Below, piece after piece: positions 8,418-16,935 of a stretch of DNA of 52,277 nucleotides. The DNA lies in the IMG/VR virus record IMGVR_UViG_3300005618_000005, positions 1-52,277 of that record. One strand, given 5' to 3'. Made by a program: the position numbers and the translations under genes. The stretch is from a virus. Under the pieces are notes generated by a model. That model searched no databases. It saw nothing but the letters and a program-made list of their open reading frames with translations, and was not told where the DNA came from. Position 1 is the stretch's first letter. Each line of letters opens with the position of its first letter.

Positions 8418-10735
8418 GGCGGCTCCATCGCTGGAATATTAAGGCCGAGGGTGACCGTCCCGCCAGCGGCGGGCGCGTTCGTCATATAGATGCCCCCGAG
8501 GTTGTTCTCGTAGGCCAGAAGCGTGAAGCCAGGCCCTCGCAACTCCACCCAGTGATAGGTGATAGGGCTCGTGGCGTTCGGGGTGTTCAGAAAATCGATC
8601 GCCTCCATTTCCGACTCGTCCGACAAATCGGCGGCGAGCGCGATTTCGATCGTGTAGTCATAAAACCCTATTGCGGTAAAGAATAGGGACACCGGACTCG
8701 TGAGGGCGTGGACGATGTCGGTAATATCAATAATGCCAGCGTTGTCGGCCTTGGCGGCGATGATGTCACTATAGCTAATCGAAGTCAGAAGAGTGCGACC
8801 TGTGGGCGCATCCGCCGGGCCGAGGTTTTGCCAAATAGCCAGACCACCGAAAGGAAAGGCGCCATTGAGGAGAACATCGCTCGATCGCGGGTTGTAGAAT
8901 TTCCCGTCCGGACCCATGTAACCGTAATCCAGGCCAGCCGGGAAGACGTTGACGTCGAGTAGCACAATAGGCGGGCAAGTCGTGGGCTGCAGGGCATAAA
9001 CGATTTCGTTCCCCGTAACATCATTTTCGATACACTCCGAGAATGTGCTGTCGCGGTCCGCGAACTGTTCCTCGTCGAGCATCGAGGCATAAACTACCGT
9101 GCGAAAGATTTGGCCCTTCCCGCGGAGGACGATCCGGATTTGGAATTGAAACCCCACGTGCAAGGCACGCTCGGTCATCTGATTCATGCCGTCTGGAATG
9201 GAGAAGGTCTTCGTCTGGGGGCGCTCTTGCTTACGGAGATTTTTCCAGGCGTGCGGGCTATTTACCGCCGCGTCGGTCGTCTTCGCACAGGCCGAAACGT
9301 CGTCCCACTGGCTCCATTTTTGGTAGTTGTCCGCGCGCCAATAGACCGTGAGCTCGCTCTGGCCATCGAGCCCGGCGAGGTAGACGTCGCAGCGCTCCAG
9401 TCGCTTGCGCCGCTTCGGATCCCCAAAGGCGCGGGCTGGATACTCCAGAACCATGGGCACCGCGGAATTCACTGGAACGGCCTCTCCGTTATCACAAACC
9501 TCGTATAGATCCGCTTGACCTGAGTCCGTAATTTCCCACAGGCGATTGAGTCCGTCGTCGTCTGTAGTGATGGCGAAGGCCCGGCGGATGTTCTGAAACT
9601 TGCCCTGGACTAAACGAACGAAGTTCAGCCCCTCCCATTGCCCGTCGTAAGCTGGAGGCGCCTTACCGGCCAGACTGGACATAGGCGCAAAGTCCAAGGA
9701 GATGAGGTTTTTGTAGGAAGTCGTTCCGTAAATATTGATGAACGGGGACGCCGTCATCAGGAGCCGATTATTAAAGTTGATCGAAGAGCATTGGCTTAGC
9801 CGGTGGACCGACTCGAAGTCGGTGATCCTCGCAACCTCTCGCGAAATGGGCGTGTTACCTGGTCCGGAAACCTCGGCCGTGGCGGTGCTCCGAATCGAGC
9901 GGATGCCCCCGTTGCCGTCCCGCCAGAAAAGATCTTGGTTTTCCTCGACGATCGAAAAGTGGCTGATGGCCCCGTTGGACAAAAGGACCGGCTGAATAAA
10001 GCCTGGGAAGTCGGGCCACAGGTTGCGAGAGGCGATGTCCGCGCGCACCCCTTGGGTTTGCGATTGGCCAAAGACCATGAGGGCGCCGTAGCCTGCCGCT
10101 CCCGAGGCGGGAATGAAGGCAAGTCCCACTTGCTTAAAGGGAAAGTAGAAGGCTCCTCCCCCGCTGAAATATTGCCCCTCGGTGAATTTAAGTTCGCTCT
10201 GAAATACCTTGGTTTTGATGTCCCCGGCCACCAGTTCGTTATCGTTGATCGCAACCCAGAGGCGCCCGTTCCCGAATGCCATCATTCGACCGATAGGAAC
10301 CTCTTCGCCAGGAACATTGGAGCGTCGAGCCGTCGAGCCGTCGTAAATAATAGGGTAGGACTGGCCGTCTTGGATGACGATCGAGCCCACGGTTTCTTGC
10401 ATCCACACCTCAGGGATGGCGGCCGAGTTGAGGAAGGAGAGCGGGATTTCTTCATAAGAAAAACTCTTGTTGGAGATTCTCACTCGATACTCATGTCCGG
10501 CGATTTGCATGATGAGCATGCCACTCTGTATCGAAAAATAAGATACACCCTGAACGACCCCGGTCGGCAGTATCAGCCGTTGCTTAAGGAAGGGACGAGT
10601 GGAGGCTTTGCCGCCACGCGCCACACCGTTTTTCATCCAGGCGAGCTGGTTGTCCGGGATGAGCTCCGGCTCAAACGCACTCGAAACACCGAGTTCACAG
10701 GTGGAAAAGATTTGGGGAATCCAGCCGGGTTGCAT
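8414..10735 (-). CDS. Tail nozzle/stabilisation protein (T7 gp12- or P22 gp10-like role), 773 aa
   Basis: The N terminus (ELIPDNQLAWMKNGVARGGKASTRPFLKQR) matches the opening of podovirus nozzle or stabilisation proteins, where a conserved pair of Gly is followed by R-P. Many short beta strands with aromatic-Gly turns follow (AFGNGRLWVAI, FFGGGAFYFPF-type), suggesting a beta-propeller core over about residues 80-420. A C-terminal half of about 300 residues is Ser/Pro/Asp-rich. It lies two genes after the probable adaptor gene, as in podovirus tails. It probably forms the distal tube through which DNA leaves. Role assignment is by analogy of N-terminal motif and position. Confidence 0.72.
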   Translation of the reverse strand: MQPGWIPQIFSTCELGVSSAFEPELIPDNQLAWMKNGVARGGKASTRPFLKQRLILPTGVVQGVSYFSIQSGMLIMQIAGHEYRVRISNKSFSYEEIPLSFLNSAAIPEVWMQETVGSIVIQDGQSYPIIYDGSTARRSNVPGEEVPIGRMMAFGNGRLWVAINDNELVAGDIKTKVFQSELKFTEGQYFSGGGAFYFPFKQVGLAFIPASGAAGYGALMVFGQSQTQGVRADIASRNLWPDFPGFIQPVLLSNGAISHFSIVEENQDLFWRDGNGGIRSIRSTATAEVSGPGNTPISREVARITDFESVHRLSQCSSINFNNRLLMTASPFINIYGTTSYKNLISLDFAPMSSLAGKAPPAYDGQWEGLNFVRLVQGKFQNIRRAFAITTDDDGLNRLWEITDSGQADLYEVCDNGEAVPVNSAVPMVLEYPARAFGDPKRRKRLERCDVYLAGLDGQSELTVYWRADNYQKWSQWDDVSACAKTTDAAVNSPHAWKNLRKQERPQTKTFSIPDGMNQMTERALHVGFQFQIRIVLRGKGQIFRTVVYASMLDEEQFADRDSTFSECIENDVTGNEIVYALQPTTCPPIVLLDVNVFPAGLDYGYMGPDGKFYNPRSSDVLLNGAFPFGGLAIWQNLGPADAPTGRTLLTSISYSDIIAAKADNAGIIDITDIVHALTSPVSLFFTAIGFYDYTIEIALAADLSDESEMEAIDFLNTPNATSPITYHWVELRGPGFTLLAYENNLGGIYMTNAPAAGGTVTLGLNIPAMEPP

Positions 10736-10742
10736 AAAAGGT

Positions 10743-12038
10743 TTAGTTGAAGATCCGCATTTTCCAGTTGCCTACAGGCAGGTCGATTTGCGCCGTCCCG
10801 AGGTTAAAAAGCGTCGCCCGAACCGAGTCGGCGGCGATGACGCGAATATCAGACGACACGCCCTCGTAAAATGAGTAAGGCGCCCCGAGGATACATTGGT
10901 CCCCAAGGGCCGCGCCCGGGACGAGGAAATCCTCATAAAACCCGTAGCCAGGCGCGACCGTGCCGGGACCCCAGCCAAAAACCGTGTACAGCTCCTTGCG
11001 GTCGTCAAAACGGGTGTCGACGTTGCCGCCAATCCCGAAAAGTTCATTCACGTAGTTACTCGTCCCCGTGTCACTCACGGCCAGTGCTCCAAGGATGGCG
11101 CCAAAAGTGATGTCATGTATCCGAGACTCCGTTACGCTAGTACCGACAAAAATCGCCTCCTCTTCGCAGTTAGAAATATAGAGATCGTGAAAGGCCGCGT
11201 TGAGCCCTTCCTCGAGAGAGACCCCTCTAAACCACGGTTCGCCGGAGCCCAAGATTTCGGAGTCTGAAAAGTCGATCGCGTCCCCAAAGGCCCGCACCGC
11301 AATGGCCGACGTCCCGGCACTCAGGAAATGGGCGTCGGTGATATTGGCCCCACTGACCGGAGATGAGGCCGAGCCGAGACTAAGCCCCACCTCCGTGCAG
11401 TTTATGGTGACCGAACTAACCCGCGCTTTCCCCGAGAGGAAAGACAGTGCTGTCCCCACCTGTTCGACGGCGAACCCTTCGGCGCCGTTCCAACCGTCCG
11501 AGGCGGGGTCGAAAGTAAAGCCGTTGCCCCCTTCGAAAATAAGTGTCGTGACGTCGAGTCCATCGCCCTTCACCAGGGCAAAGCCGGTGATCCTGTCCGG
11601 CGGCGCGGAGCAGGCGTAGCGGCCCGCCGGGAAATACAACATCCCCATTCCGGCCAGGTTGAGGTCGAAAATCGCCGCATTGATGGCCGCGAGGTCATCC
11701 ACGCCCGTACCTGTGGCGCCGTAAAGCCTCACGTTGAAGCAATACCTGGCCCAGATGTTTTCGAACTCGCCGTAAGGGTTCCCTGGGGGTCGGCGGCGCA
11801 CCGCAAGCGCGGGTTGGTCGCCGTCTAAGATCTTCGTTCCGCCGCCCCCGGGGCCTATGGCGACTGTCGTCGAGAGAAACCTGACGCCATTCCAATAAAC
11901 AAACCCGGGCGGTTGCCCCTGCCAGGTTACTCCCGAAAGATCAACGAGGGGACCGGCCGTGCCAACCCAAGAGGGCTTGCCAAAGATCCCGTCCCATGGC
12001 GCCTGTGCGGCCCAGTCTGCTATAGGAATGCGGTTCAT
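10743..12038 (-). CDS. Pectate-lyase-fold tailspike protein (431 aa)
   Basis: The start at 12038 overlaps the adaptor gene stop by ATGA. Residues about 1-120 are a Gly/Pro/Trp-rich attachment region. At about 125 the classic right-handed beta-helix entry appears: VRLYGATGTGVDDLAAINAAI, then LYFPAGRYACS. This matches the pectate-lyase superfamily N-terminal motif of phage tailspikes. The helix continues with short Asn/Ser/Val repeats to about 340, followed by a beta-rich C terminus. Such spikes bind and often cleave capsule or O-antigen. No catalytic Asp/Glu pair can be assigned by eye, so depolymerase activity is not claimed. Confidence 0.82.
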   Translation of the reverse strand: MNRIPIADWAAQAPWDGIFGKPSWVGTAGPLVDLSGVTWQGQPPGFVYWNGVRFLSTTVAIGPGGGGTKILDGDQPALAVRRRPPGNPYGEFENIWARYCFNVRLYGATGTGVDDLAAINAAIFDLNLAGMGMLYFPAGRYACSAPPDRITGFALVKGDGLDVTTLIFEGGNGFTFDPASDGWNGAEGFAVEQVGTALSFLSGKARVSSVTINCTEVGLSLGSASSPVSGANITDAHFLSAGTSAIAVRAFGDAIDFSDSEILGSGEPWFRGVSLEEGLNAAFHDLYISNCEEEAIFVGTSVTESRIHDITFGAILGALAVSDTGTSNYVNELFGIGGNVDTRFDDRKELYTVFGWGPGTVAPGYGFYEDFLVPGAALGDQCILGAPYSFYEGVSSDIRVIAADSVRATLFNLGTAQIDLPVGNWKMRIFN

Positions 12039-13063
12039 CGCACATAAATCATGTCACCCATGGAGGCACCTGGGTCGAAAGTGATAGCCGGGTTGCGAGC
12101 CTTGCCGCGGTAACTGAAGGCCTCTTTGCGCAAAATATCCACGGCGGCGCCTTTATATTGGCCGTAGCCCTCGATGTCCGAGATCTCACGCTTTTGAATG
12201 GCCATAATCATACTCATGAGTGCTGGGAGGTTCGAGATGATGAGTATGTCGTTGTCGTTTTCGACGGGCACAAACCGCCGCCTCCCGCGCACCAAAATCT
12301 GCATGTTGGTGAAATTCTGGTAGCAGGGCGGACAAACGGAACGTCCGAGCCACTCGCCCTTGAGTGCGGGAATAAAGTAAGCGTGGTAGCTTGGCGTCGT
12401 CTCCTGCGGGGCGTAGCTTGCAAGAAGCACGTCTTGCGACGGAAAGCCGTTCGTGGCCCAGAGTTCAACGTAGCCGTTGGTCTCCGGCTTCACCACACCT
12501 GTAATTTCACTGAACTGAGCCGTGCCGTAAAACTGGGTTGAAAGGTCAAGCTGCTCGCCCGTGATATAGCCGGTGCCAAAGAAAGAGCGGACCTCTCGGC
12601 GGCTATTATACAGGAATCCCTGAACAAGCATCGTTGGCGTGATGCCGTCCACGTCTTCATCGAGCTCGCATTTCGTATAGAGGGAGTAAGGGCCGCCCGT
12701 CCCAGGGAAGGCGAATTGGAGCGGGGTCTCGTCCCGGTCAATTACTGTGTCGATCCAGTTGCAGCCACCCTGCGGGCCAGGGCCGTATTCAACAAACTCA
12801 TACCACGGCGACCGCATTGAGTAAGGAATATTGTTGAGCGCCACCCCCATAATCCGGTCAAGGAATGACGGCAAAATAATGTCGCCTGTATTCGAGGAGA
12901 AGAGGTAACGGTCGACGACGCCGGGCCAATCGCCCTCGTTCATCAGTTCTTCGGTCGCGTCGTTAATCCGGTCCACAATGCGCGGATCGTTCATCTTGAA
13001 ACCACTCGTTCCGGCGATGCGGGCGAGTTTGGCGCGGGCTTGTCCTAGGGTGCGACGGATCAT
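12035..13063 (-). CDS. Head-tail adaptor / tubular protein A-like (342 aa)
   Basis: The N terminus (RIVDRINDATEELMNEGDWPGVVDRYLF) matches the helical opening of gp11-type adaptors that dock on the portal ring. A beta-rich middle follows. The C-terminal helical segment (MSMIMAIQKREISDIEGYGQYKGAAVDILRKEA) is characteristic of the group, and the family name here is by eye. It starts by ATGA-type overlap with the 105-aa gene upstream and overlaps the tailspike gene downstream. The order adaptor, spike, nozzle suggests an assembly unit. Confidence 0.72.
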   Translation of the reverse strand: MIRRTLGQARAKLARIAGTSGFKMNDPRIVDRINDATEELMNEGDWPGVVDRYLFSSNTGDIILPSFLDRIMGVALNNIPYSMRSPWYEFVEYGPGPQGGCNWIDTVIDRDETPLQFAFPGTGGPYSLYTKCELDEDVDGITPTMLVQGFLYNSRREVRSFFGTGYITGEQLDLSTQFYGTAQFSEITGVVKPETNGYVELWATNGFPSQDVLLASYAPQETTPSYHAYFIPALKGEWLGRSVCPPCYQNFTNMQILVRGRRRFVPVENDNDILIISNLPALMSMIMAIQKREISDIEGYGQYKGAAVDILRKEAFSYRGKARNPAITFDPGASMGDMIYVR

Positions 13064-13377
13064 AGTCTTTCAATTCCGAGGGCCATCATGATTGCGAAAT
13101 GTTCCTGGGTGGGCGGAGCGGCTCGCGCGATGTAATGGCGAAGCGCTTTCTCGATGACCCCTTTTGCTTTGTCGCTCACCTCGAACTCGTGGACCGTTTC
13201 ACCAAGCCTTGCGAACTCCTCGGGGCGGGCCGTTGAAGGGAGGTATTTCTCCTTCGGCCACTCAGAGAGTGCTTTTCCCGCGTCGTAGAAGTCGCCGAAA
13301 TCCTTTGCCCAGCCTTCTTGACCGAGAAGTGAGCGGAGGGCGTTTACCTGGGGTTGTGTGAATTTTTGAAGCGCCAT
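13060..13377 (-). CDS. Conserved-looking small virion-region protein (105 aa), unknown
   Basis: I do not recognise this protein. It is mixed alpha/charged, with FTQPQVNALRSLLGQEGWAKDFGDFYDAG near the N terminus and a Lys-rich middle. It lies 4 bp after the fibre gene and overlaps the adaptor gene by 4 bp, so it is translationally coupled to head-tail genes. It could be a fibre chaperone or a head-completion protein. Neither is supported by a motif. Confidence 0.65.
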   Translation of the reverse strand: MALQKFTQPQVNALRSLLGQEGWAKDFGDFYDAGKALSEWPKEKYLPSTARPEEFARLGETVHEFEVSDKAKGVIEKALRHYIARAAPPTQEHFAIMMALGIERL

Positions 13378-13381
13378 GATT

Positions 13382-15463
13382 TTAAGTGGTCAGGAGGTCG
13401 ACCGCGGCCCCGTTAATCTCAACCCGTACGGTGCCTCCCTGGACGGCGGCGCCAGCCGTGCGGTTTCCAAGTCGCCAGGTTTGGGCGGTCCCTCCTGTGG
13501 GCGCAGCCGTCTGGAGATAGGTGCCGACCGTAAGGCCTCCGGCCATCGTCCAATTAGTGGCATCGAACTGCGCCTTAATGGCGCCACCCGTACCAATCGC
13601 GAGAATGATATTGTCCGTGAGGCCAGCTGCGAGTCCCGTCACATTAGCGCCGAGAATCGTGTTGCCCGTGCCGGTCGTGATACCCAATCCGGTTGAATAG
13701 CCGACCGCGGTGTTAAGCCCGTCTCCCGCGGTCGTGAGGTTATGGTTTTGTAGGGCGGTGGTTCCAACAGCGGTGTTTTTACTGCTCTTCGTATTGGACT
13801 GCATGCAGGCCCTGCCGATGGCCATGTTGTCGCTGCCTTCGGTGTTGCTATTGAGGGCCTGGCGGCCGAGCGCCACGTTCTGGACGCCGGTCGTATTTGA
13901 TGTGAGTGCCGCGACACCCAAACCGGTGTTACTCGCGCCCGTCGTATTCGCGTTGAGCACATTTAGCCCAACGGCCGTGTTGGTTGAAGCGTTCCCTGCC
14001 CCGCGCCCCACCTTAACGCCGTTGAAATTGGAGTCCGAAGTCGTGGTTACGCTAACCCACGTGGGCGACGCACTCGTCTGAATATCCTGAACTGTATTCA
14101 GAGAACCAGTACTAAGCGTGAGCGAGGCCCCGGCGGTCAGTTCCTCGACAGCGCCGGTTGAGGCGGTTGTGCGGCCCAGAATGCGAGCCGTCGCCATTGT
14201 GAATGTGGTTGCGGGGATGCTCGCGAAGTCGGCCGCCACGAGTGCGCGAAAAGTCGGTGCCGCCGCTGAGCCAGTCGTCGGCCCAGCGAAAACCGTGTTC
14301 GCCGATTGCGTGCCGAGCGTCACCGCAAGAGTTCCGCTTGTCGTTACCGGAGAACCCGCGACAGAAAGAAAGCTTGGGACGGTGAGCCCGACGCTTGTCA
14401 CGGTGCCTGTTCCCGGCCCTGAGCCCGCGACCGAGATGTTTCCGCTCGCATCAGAAACAAGCGTTCCCGCACCGAGAGTCGAAAGCTGAAGAGCCGTTTC
14501 TATCTTGAATAGGCTTGCGGTCCCTCGGAAGTATTCGGTGTAGCTTGCACCCCTGAAAATGAGCGGCGTCGCGTCGATATTGAGCTCGTTTGGAGTACTG
14601 GCGTTGAGCGATTGAAAATACCCAAGTCCCCCACTCACGCCGTAATTCACTCCGAGCCCACTAAAACTCGAGTAGCCGGTAGCTATCAAGGACCCGCCGG
14701 ATTGGATTTTCCCAGCGGAGACAACCGAGCCAGCAGTGTCGATCGAAAGAAAAGTGTGGTCAGTCCCGTCGTAGTAATTAACGACAAACTGATTTCCGGA
14801 ACCATCTGGAGTTGCGGCAGTGTAGGGCGTCCCCATATACCACTCGTCCGTGGTGCCCCGAATAAATTCCATGATTGCACTCTTGGAATTATCCGGGCGA
14901 ATCATTCGCATCCGGGCGTCCTGGCCCGTGGACGCCATCGTTAAAATCGAGTGGCCCGAGCGCTCGATATAAAAGGCCGTGGAGCCAGGGAGGGCGCCTC
15001 CACTCGAGATGTTGCCCGAGTCGTCGACAATGAGGAGCGAGTTTTGCCCCAGCTTGCCGGTCGTCCCATCAAACCTAACAACGGCGTTATCGGTAGCCGA
15101 GGAAGGGCCGACGAAGTCGCCCCCACTGGGCGTCGTGTAGCTAAATACTCCGCTCCCATCATTGGTTAAAACCCCCGCGGCGTTGGCCAGGGCCGAGATG
15201 GAGGTGAGTTTCGCATTTAGCGGCTGATAAACCCCCGAAAGATCCGGGATGTCGGCGACTACCAGGGCGCGAAAAGTCGGGTCGGCTGGCCCACCCGCGG
15301 CTGGCCCCATCCAGGCCGTATTGGCCGCCTGAGCTACAAGAGCCAGCGCAAGCACCCCCGCCGTCGTCACAGGGCTTCCTGTAACGGCGAAGATCGACGA
15401 CGGGGCCGTGAGGCCCACGCTCGTCACTGTGCCAGTGGCACCTGCCAATTTGAAGAGCGGCAT
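13382..15463 (-). CDS. Trimeric tail fibre with beta-roll repeats (693 aa)
   Basis: An N-terminal collagen/adhesin-like module occurs twice (about residues 10-75 and 355-420). Both copies share TVTSVGLT.PS, GSPVTT.G.LA, QSANT/QAANT, and PTFRALV.AD, implying internal duplication. Residues about 480-640 carry tandem beta-roll repeats of the YadA-head/fibre type: NTAVGLNVL, NTGLGVAAL, NVALGRQAL, NMAIGRACM, NTAVGTTAL, each about 14-16 residues apart. The gene sits between the major capsid gene and the adaptor block, an unusual location for a fibre. A terminator lies just upstream, so its expression may be uncoupled from capsid expression. Receptor binding is inferred. Confidence 0.8.
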   Translation of the reverse strand: MPLFKLAGATGTVTSVGLTAPSSIFAVTGSPVTTAGVLALALVAQAANTAWMGPAAGGPADPTFRALVVADIPDLSGVYQPLNAKLTSISALANAAGVLTNDGSGVFSYTTPSGGDFVGPSSATDNAVVRFDGTTGKLGQNSLLIVDDSGNISSGGALPGSTAFYIERSGHSILTMASTGQDARMRMIRPDNSKSAIMEFIRGTTDEWYMGTPYTAATPDGSGNQFVVNYYDGTDHTFLSIDTAGSVVSAGKIQSGGSLIATGYSSFSGLGVNYGVSGGLGYFQSLNASTPNELNIDATPLIFRGASYTEYFRGTASLFKIETALQLSTLGAGTLVSDASGNISVAGSGPGTGTVTSVGLTVPSFLSVAGSPVTTSGTLAVTLGTQSANTVFAGPTTGSAAAPTFRALVAADFASIPATTFTMATARILGRTTASTGAVEELTAGASLTLSTGSLNTVQDIQTSASPTWVSVTTTSDSNFNGVKVGRGAGNASTNTAVGLNVLNANTTGASNTGLGVAALTSNTTGVQNVALGRQALNSNTEGSDNMAIGRACMQSNTKSSKNTAVGTTALQNHNLTTAGDGLNTAVGYSTGLGITTGTGNTILGANVTGLAAGLTDNIILAIGTGGAIKAQFDATNWTMAGGLTVGTYLQTAAPTGGTAQTWRLGNRTAGAAVQGGTVRVEINGAAVDLLTT

Positions 15464-15466
15464 TTA

Positions 15467-15502
15467 GAAAAAAGCCCTACACTCTTTTGAGGAATGTAGG
15501 GC
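15467..15502 (-). terminator. Rho-independent terminator after the major capsid gene
   Basis: Read on the minus strand, an 8-bp stem GCCCTACA / TGTAGGGC (15502-15474) with a 13-nt loop is followed by a run of six T. It sits between the capsid stop (15528) and the fibre start (15463). It should stop most leftward transcription leaving the capsid gene. Confidence 0.85.
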
Positions 15503-15527
15503 CAGAGCAGGCAGACGGAGACAAACC

Positions 15528-16709
15528 TTAATCCAGGGCGAGCGTGATGATGGAGAAGCCGTTGTCCGGGAAGATGGGCTTGGCTGCGACCTGGATGTCG
15601 AAGCGGAAAAAGCCCATGTTACCGAGCTTGTTGTAGCACATATCCGGATTGTTGATCCATCGGACGTCGCCCGCGTAGGTGACGGGGTCAAAGCGCGCCT
15701 TCGCGAAACTAGTCGGCGAAGTCGGACGGACCCGCACCTCGTAAATGTTGCGCGCGGTAACCGAGACGACCTCGTACACCGCTGCCCCACCCGGCGAGGC
15801 CGTGGTGCGGTATGCGGGATTCGGGATAGCCTTGCGGCCCTTGGTCGCGTCCACGTTGAGGAACGGAGGAATCCAGCGCATGGCACCGTCGTAGCGGTAC
15901 GGATACAGCTCCACGTTCGGGATGTAACCATAGACGGCCATATTGATACCGCGAGGCGTGAAGTTCTCGAATGCGTCGCCCCAGTTCACCGTGTCGCGTA
16001 CACCCTGATCGACCTGCCACAGCTTGCGCTTGTAGCCGGGACCGACGTTGAGGGCGTAGGCTGGCATGCCACCGGCCTGACCGACCGCGTATTCGACACC
16101 GCCGACGCGGGCAAGGCGATCGTAAAGAGGATCCAAGTGATCCCACTCGAGTTCGACCGTGGGGGCCGTGAGGCCTGCAAACGGATCGTATCCGGCGTTC
16201 ACTTCTTCGTCGAAGGAGCCGTTAGCCAGGGTCGACAGCTTCGTGTCGATCATGCCGATGTTCTGAGCCATGTACCACGAAGCCCACCAGCGGGTCGTGA
16301 ACTCGGAAAGACCGCGCTGCTTATTGGCAATCTGCTGTTCGGCCTGGTAGCTGAACTGGAGATCGGTCAAGCAAATGACCTCGGACTCAAACGCCTTAGT
16401 CATCAGACTGTAGTCGCGAGTCGTGTATCCAGACTTAACTACGGTCGCATCGACCAAACAGGCGTTACCGGTGCCGCCCGAAAGAGTGATTGAGCCCATG
16501 GCCGTGCCAATGGGTTCTTCGGTGGGCATTTCATAGGTCGTGGAGATGACCGAAGGGGTTTGGCCTTCAGAAAGATCGTACTCCAACCGTGGGAACATCG
16601 ACGTGTAGATGTTTTCTTGCCAAAACTTGGCGTACATCTGTTTGTCGAACTGATTCTTGGTCTTAACCATCAAGGAGTTAAGATCCTGTAGCGAAGGGCA
16701 ATATGCCAT
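15528..16709 (-). CDS. Major capsid protein (393 aa from the favoured start)
   Basis: By position (directly after the scaffold) and composition this is the major head protein, with the long beta/alpha mixed sequence of an HK97-type coat. Examples are QDLNSLMVKTKNQFDKQMYAKFWQ near the N terminus and FFRFDIQVAAKPIFPDNGFSIITLALD at the C terminus. The frame is open back to a TTG at 16877. That TTG lies on the T-tract of a terminator, so I prefer the ATG at 16709 (MAYCPSLQDLN). No Shine-Dalgarno is visible before either. Terminators on both sides and a palindrome at 16849-16866 suggest it is its own transcription unit. Confidence 0.85.
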   Translation of the reverse strand: MAYCPSLQDLNSLMVKTKNQFDKQMYAKFWQENIYTSMFPRLEYDLSEGQTPSVISTTYEMPTEEPIGTAMGSITLSGGTGNACLVDATVVKSGYTTRDYSLMTKAFESEVICLTDLQFSYQAEQQIANKQRGLSEFTTRWWASWYMAQNIGMIDTKLSTLANGSFDEEVNAGYDPFAGLTAPTVELEWDHLDPLYDRLARVGGVEYAVGQAGGMPAYALNVGPGYKRKLWQVDQGVRDTVNWGDAFENFTPRGINMAVYGYIPNVELYPYRYDGAMRWIPPFLNVDATKGRKAIPNPAYRTTASPGGAAVYEVVSVTARNIYEVRVRPTSPTSFAKARFDPVTYAGDVRWINNPDMCYNKLGNMGFFRFDIQVAAKPIFPDNGFSIITLALD

Positions 16710-16848
16710 GACGGGAAAGCTAACGCAGTGAAAGATTGCTAACGTGGAATCCGACTGAGTTGGCGCTAAGCGCTCTTCCTCGGTCACAAGGGTGCTACCC
16801 CTGCCATGATGCGTTTTTCGGGCGGCTATTTCCGTTTGAGCCACCCTC

Positions 16849-16866
16849 CCAATGGTATACCCTTTG
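16849..16866 (-). promoter_or_regulatory. GGTATACC palindrome variant upstream of the capsid gene
   Basis: Minus strand reads CAAAGGGTATACCATT. The centre GGTATACC is palindromic, and one arm (CAAAGGG) matches the stronger copies at 26644 and 28547. It lies just downstream of a terminator and upstream of the capsid start. A TTGTTT sits 16 bp upstream of TATACC on the minus strand, a possible -35 partner. Confidence 0.5.
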
Positions 16867-16875
16867 CCTTTAGGC

Positions 16876-16909
16876 AAACAAAAAAGGGGTCACCCTTTGG
16901 CGACCCCTT
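16876..16909 (-). terminator. Rho-independent terminator after the scaffold gene
   Basis: On the minus strand, AAGGGGTC and GACCCCTT form the stem, extended by a further G/C pair region around a short loop, and are followed by T6. It lies between the scaffold stop (16936) and the capsid gene. It would uncouple capsid transcription from upstream head genes. Confidence 0.85.
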
Positions 16910-16935
16910 TGTCTTCATGAAATGTCCAACCCAAA

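Noticed and set aside
9803-10750. Long plus-strand frame of 315 codons
   Set aside because: It lies opposite the tail-nozzle gene, with an Arg/Gly-rich unnatural composition and no neighbours on that strand.
15464-15931. Minus-strand frame of 155 codons over the capsid C-terminal region
   Set aside because: It overlaps the major capsid gene in another frame and is extremely Arg/Ser-rich; it also runs through the terminator.
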